Under the pieces are notes generated by a model. It did not search any database. It saw only the letters and a program-made list of their open reading frames with translations, and was not told the DNA's origin. The position numbers and the translations under genes are program-made. Positions 60,636 to 64,000 of a stretch of DNA of 64,000 bases are shown here, piece by piece. Where the stretch lies: NCBI GenBank assembly GCA_963706905.1, contig CAVPNY010000018.1:248001-312000 (forward strand), read 5' to 3'. The DNA is from CAVPNY01 sp963706905. Its GTDB lineage: Bacteria; Chloroflexota; Anaerolineae; Anaerolineales; UBA4823. Each line of letters opens with the position of its first letter. The first letter of the stretch is position 1.

Positions 60636-61061
60636 ATGACCAGACGAAAGATCATATTGCTCCTGGTTCTGGCTGCCCTGGCATACGCCATCTTGATTCC
60701 CGCCTGCGCCTATGGGTACACCCTCTACCAGTTAGGATTAGGGCGCCAGGAGGGGGTCTATCCCAGCCCCGAAGAGGGCATGCGCCTCAGACTCGAGGAT
60801 TCCTACATTGGCATCCAGCGCATCGAGATCGACCACGCCGGGCCGAACGCCTTTGACGGCAGCAATCCGCATATCTGGTTTGTGACTGCCCGGGTGTGGG
60901 CCGACCAGCGCGCCGATGGACACGCGCTTCACCCGAATGGCTATGACTATCCTGGCTCCTTCTTCCTGAAGGTGCATGATGGCTGGATTCACCGCCCGGA
61001 GGGATCGTTTCCCGGGCTGATTGGCTATTTTATGAAAGTGTTCCACCTGGAGGGGCTATGA
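60636..61061 (+). CDS. Small membrane-anchored protein of unknown function
   Basis: The 141-residue product has one N-terminal membrane helix (KIILLLVLAALAYAILIPAC) and an extracytoplasmic domain with GIQRIEIDHAGPNAFDGSNP, IWFVTARVWADQRADGHALH, and SFFLKVHDGWIHRPEGSFPG. The last block resembles sequences that contact membrane or partners, but no family is recognised. GGGGAGG precedes the ATG. It is in the PadR-led operon. Confidence 0.75.
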   Translation: MTRRKIILLLVLAALAYAILIPACAYGYTLYQLGLGRQEGVYPSPEEGMRLRLEDSYIGIQRIEIDHAGPNAFDGSNPHIWFVTARVWADQRADGHALHPNGYDYPGSFFLKVHDGWIHRPEGSFPGLIGYFMKVFHLEGL

Positions 61062-61093
61062 TGTTGGTAGGCAATAACCTGGGAGACTGAGTT

Positions 61094-61375
61094 ATGCGCA
61101 GAACTGCATCCTGGATCGTGGTGGTGATTGGACTGGTAATTGTATGGCTGGTGACCATGGGTATGTTGGGTGCTCGGGACGCTGGCTGGCTGGTTCTCAT
61201 GACATTCGTCACCGGCTTATCTGTCACTGGGCTTGTGCTGGCAGCCAGGAGAGTGACCGCCAGGGGCTGGCTGGTTGCTGGGCTGATCATCCTGGCGGGG
61301 TTATTCGTGCCAACTACGCGGCTGATGGAGAACTCCGGGAGTCCTTTGAGCCTGGGAGAAACCTTTATTAGCTAG
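61094..61375 (+). CDS. Small three-helix membrane protein
   Basis: The 93-residue protein has three membrane helices (SWIVVVIGLVIVWLVTMGML, GWLVLMTFVTGLSVTGLVLA, GWLVAGLIILAGLFVP) and a short polar tail. Nothing more can be said about function. It is 32 bases after the previous gene in the same operon; a GGGAG lies upstream. Confidence 0.7.
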   Translation: MRRTASWIVVVIGLVIVWLVTMGMLGARDAGWLVLMTFVTGLSVTGLVLAARRVTARGWLVAGLIILAGLFVPTTRLMENSGSPLSLGETFIS

Positions 61376-61521
61376 CAATTTTCTTTGGCCTTCGATCGCG
61401 CTGATCATGGCGGCTTTTGCTAATTTTTCAAGGCTTTTCCCTGCTGGCAGGCAGGATGAATTCGGCCGACAATGTACAGCACGTTTCGCCGGCAGGGCCA
61501 GAAAATACAAGGAGATTGGTT

Positions 61522-61740
61522 ATGGCTTGCTTCATTCTGAGCGGATTGTTAATTTTGAAAACCCTGCAAAACCTGTATTGGCTAATCGCGTGGGATGCAA
61601 CCTATGATCCCCTCGGATATATCTGGATTGTCGTGCCGGTTCTGATCTGCCTTCTTCGCTGGCATTGTCTCATTAAATTCATCAACCAGGCTGTTGGGGT
61701 ACTGGCAGGCGTGATCTATTTTGTTGCTGTCCCGGGATGA
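61522..61740 (+). CDS. Short membrane protein (may be the N-terminal half of the next gene)
   Basis: The 72-residue frame has two membrane helices (MACFILSGLLILKTLQNLYW, and VVPVLICLLRWHCLIKFI). Its stop overlaps the next ATG in an ATGA. Adding one G near 61734-61736 would join it to the following frame as FVAVPGMMIAVSARAQ, giving about 196 residues with a layout like the paralogue at 62145-63396 (membrane helices, then the W-C-Y domain). Either two coupled genes or one frameshifted gene is possible; I lean towards one gene. Confidence 0.55.
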   Translation: MACFILSGLLILKTLQNLYWLIAWDATYDPLGYIWIVVPVLICLLRWHCLIKFINQAVGVLAGVIYFVAVPG

Positions 61741-62111
61741 TGATCGCAGTCTCCGCTCGCGCCCAGCAGGTGGATTTCCGCCAGCTGACGGAAGTGCGCG
61801 CCGAATGGGTCAGCCAGCTTGTGGAGGTCTACTACGCCCGCGAAGGGCGTTACCCGCAAAACCTGCGGCAGGTGAAACCCTGGTATGCCGCCTCGCTCCC
61901 CGGTCCGTTTATCATGTATGGTCAGGATTGGTGTTATGCAGCTGGTGGGGATTATTACCTGCTCGGCTATGTCTACCGGGAGCACTGGAGCAGCCCGGAG
62001 CTGATCCGGCGGACTTATAAAACGGCAGGAGAACCCCCAGATCCCGAGGGTATCTGTGCTGAAGAAATCGAGGCGTTGATCCGCCGTGAATCGTTTTTCT
62101 ATGAAAAGTGA
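61737..62111 (+). CDS. W-C-Y domain protein (possibly joined to the preceding frame)
   Basis: The 124-residue frame carries a compact domain with VEVYYAREGRYPQNLRQV, LPGPFIMYGQDWCYAAGGDY and YLLGYVYREHWSSPELI. The same pattern (PGP-I-x3-G-x-x-WCY-x-A-G-x-DYY-x-LG-x-x-YR-x3-SSP) ends the protein at 62145-63396, so both belong to a family that I do not recognise. The domain follows a membrane helix in both and is probably extracytoplasmic. Confidence 0.6.
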   Translation: MMIAVSARAQQVDFRQLTEVRAEWVSQLVEVYYAREGRYPQNLRQVKPWYAASLPGPFIMYGQDWCYAAGGDYYLLGYVYREHWSSPELIRRTYKTAGEPPDPEGICAEEIEALIRRESFFYEK

Positions 62112-62144
62112 TCTCGCCAATCATCGCTACTCTGGAGCACAAAG

Positions 62145-63396
62145 ATGAACCCTGAGTTGACCTGGTTACTGGCTGGTCTCATCCCGGTGGCGTTGTTCAT
62201 CATGGCAGGCTGGTGGATCATTTCCCGGGGCTACCCGGAGTCGGTCCGCCGGCGATCCCTGTTGATCCTGGCTCTGGCAACCGGGGTGATCCTGCTCGGG
62301 GTGATCGGGATGGCGGCCTGGTTCACCCAGCCGGGCGGAGATATCCCCTCGTTTCCCGTTGAGGCATTGTTGGTGCCGGCTCTGCTGGCCGTGTCTGTCA
62401 TTGCCCTGGTCAACGTGAGAGGAGTAGCTGGGGCTCGTAGGAATGAGCTGATTCTGATTTCCCTGCTTGGCCTGGCTTTTATTGGACTTCTCTTCGGACT
62501 GGATGATTCCTTGGGGGTATAGTTCCCAATTTTCTTTAGTAAGCCTGATCTTGGGGATCACCTGGCTGGTAGGTGGGCGATCCGATGCCCTGGCGATCGG
62601 ATTGAGCATTGCAGCTATTCCACTGCTTAGCCTGTACAACCGCAGTGCGGGGATGGGTTATCCGATTTCCGATTCCAAATGGGTGCAGGCTGGCGACAGC
62701 CTGCTAGGAATTGTGCCGTTTATGGTTGTGGCTTTGTCGGCTTCGCTCATTACATCAGGTATTAAGCGCATTCCGGCTGCGCAGGGGGATCATCCCAAAT
62801 CGGCGTTCCGAGCCTGGTCCCCCACTTTCCTGCGGTTTGGGTTGGCTATCCTGCTGCTGGCGGGCCTGATCTACACCATCTTATGGGGATCAATTTGGGA
62901 TCAGCCCAGCGACAGCATGATAGGAATCGTGTTGAGCTGGTTCTGCAGCCTGGTATCGATCGGCGCGGGTATGCTGATGGCTTTTACCCTATCCGGTCGG
63001 CAGCGGATTGCCAGCCTGATTTTCTTAATCGTCGTTCCGGTACTCCTGTTTCAGGGTTTTACCCTGGGCTGGCAGATCTCCAACCTGGAGATCACTGCCG
63101 GGCGGGCTACCCGCATCCAGCGCGCCGTGGAGCGCTTCCATGACCGCAAGAAACGTACCCGGCAACTCTGGATGAATCTGACCCCCCGCGATTTATTGTG
63201 GCTTCCAGGGCCGGTCATCCTCAAAGGCGAGGGCTGGTGCTACCAGGCCGGGGAGGATTATTACCGTCTGGGAGCGTTTTACCGGGATTTCTTCAGCTCG
63301 CCGCTTTCGGTGAAGGTTTATGCCCAGGCGGGCAGTGCCGCCCTGAGATGGCTGGGAGTGTGCTGCCCGGCTGGCGGAGATGAAAGCTCGTTATGA
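62145..63396 (+). CDS. Membrane protein with C-terminal W-C-Y domain, frameshifted
   Basis: About 416 residues if one G in the run 62513-62517 is removed (GLDDSLG-YSSQFSL). Ten or so membrane helices (WLLAGLIPVALFIMAGWWII, ELILISLLGLAFIGLLFGL, SLVSLILGITWLVGG, LAIGLSIAAIPLLSLYN, SLIFLIVVPVLLFQGFTLG) precede the W-C-Y domain (RTRQLWMNLTP, LPGPVILKGEGWCYQAGEDY). It is a longer paralogue of the 61522-62111 locus. Both probably arose by local duplication. Function unknown. Confidence 0.75.
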
Positions 63397-63464
63397 TTGG
63401 CCGCCATAGGAGCATTGCAAGATGGGATTCGTCAGCGAGATTGGTGGCATGTAGGAGCCGATGT

Positions 63465-64000
63465 ATGTCGTGGATAACCGAACACGCGCGGGTTTGGCGA
63501 GGGGTTGCGCTGCTGTTGTCTGGTGGTGGCGATTATCGGGCCGTGGACATTTGATCAGATCAATGTGCCCGCAGAATACCCGTGCTCTGCGCCTCTTGTC
63601 CGGCTGGAAGGTGATTTTTGCGGAGTGCCTATGTCTGGAGCATATATGTTTTTCGGGCTTGGCGGCGAATTTGTCCGTATCGTTTCAGGACTGGTCACGG
63701 GTAGGCTGGTTCTCGCGGAAGCAGGCCGCCAGCTCTTGATCTTTCTGCTTACAATACCTGCTCCTGTTGCCTGCGTTCAGCACACTGCTCATGATCTTAC
63801 GGGGAGATCGCCGTTGGCTGCAAATATTCCACATTACGGTGTTGTGCCTGGCTGGCGGCTTGATGCTGTGGGTGCTTTCAGCCGAGTCAGGGCTGCACAC
63901 GAGCCGGTTATGGGGGCCGTGGCTCTACCTCGCATCGGTGATGGTCTTGCTGATCCTGGAAATCGTTGTGTTCGCATCTAAGAGTTCGACTCAAACCGGT
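63465..64000 (+). CDS. Membrane protein, partial at window end, two frameshifts
   Basis: The frame MSWITEHARVWRGVALLL (ATG 63465, AGGAG upstream) must shift near 63519 to continue VVAIIGPWTFDQINVPAEYP and EGDFCGVPMSGAYMFFGLGG, then shift again near 63750 to read QYLLLLPAFSTLLMILRGDR and LHTSRLWGPWLYLASVMVLL, and remains open at 64000. The joined sequence has four or five membrane helices. Both shifts are single-base, as at other loci here. Probably the next member of the PadR-led membrane-protein operon. Confidence 0.65.

Noticed and set aside
5174..62517. Phase variation through homopolymer tracts
   Set aside because: The tracts are only 2-5 bases long, too short for efficient slipped-strand switching, and hit housekeeping genes such as kdpA.
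1..64000. tRNA, rRNA or CRISPR loci
   Set aside because: I found no T-loop-like GGTTCRA segments in a cloverleaf context, no conserved rRNA blocks and no regularly spaced short repeats. A covariance-model search could still reveal a small RNA.

Overview
The window looks like chromosome from a Chloroflexota bacterium, most likely class Anaerolineae. I infer this from the style of the secreted proteins: lipoproteins with an A-A-C lipobox followed by Pro/Thr linkers, a Pro-Thr repeat tail on a class A penicillin-binding protein, secreted repeat proteins ending in a short hydrophobic L-P-(L/M) motif, and abundant sugar and nucleoside ABC importers. GC content is moderately high and no rRNA, tRNA or CRISPR was seen. 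The taxonomic call is inference, not a database result.

Layout. 1-7057: the start of an octopine/nopaline-dehydrogenase-like gene with a B12-binding mutase-like gene, a probable MITE (1850-2094), a MaoC hydratase, a PBP1A-type peptidoglycan synthase and a DUF4013 membrane protein. 7139-13482 (minus): a nucleoside/nucleobase import and salvage operon (BMP lipoprotein, ATPase, two permeases, cytosine deaminase, GHMP kinase). 13668-18511 (minus): a sugar importer with D-lyxose isomerase, facing a DeoR-type regulator with an embedded sugar-binding module (18822-20546); both promoters and candidate operators lie in the shared 310 bp. 20640-28060: secreted and cell-envelope proteins, including a run of lipoprotein and membrane genes with bactofilin-like/SHOCT, DUF2807 and LiaF-like domains. 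28195-32897: a hydrolase, unknown proteins, and an epimerase facing a TetR regulator. 33118-42117: a complete high-affinity potassium operon (small ORF, kdpF, A, B, C, a DUF4118-GAF protein, kdpD, kdpE). 42140-47468 (minus): a KNTase-like nucleotidyltransferase, YccF protein, HicAB toxin-antitoxin, and a RecB-type nuclease paired with a degenerate DNA-methylase-like protein. 47519-58580: lipoprotein and secreted propeller proteins, a transposase next to a transposase remnant, helix-hairpin-helix proteins, a ComB-like phosphatase, a membrane-propeller-phospholipase D fusion and an aldo/keto reductase. 58704-64000: a CHRD protein, then a PadR-led operon of small membrane proteins running off the window.

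Quality. At least eleven genes are each broken by one or more single-base indels, usually at 2-5 base homopolymers, and one base restores a full-length family-like protein in each. The simplest reading is residual indel error in a draft assembly, so I annotate these loci as single genes spanning the break.

Several strong sigma70-type promoters are readable. In at least two cases the -10 box lies 6-7 bases before the start codon, which predicts leaderless mRNAs.
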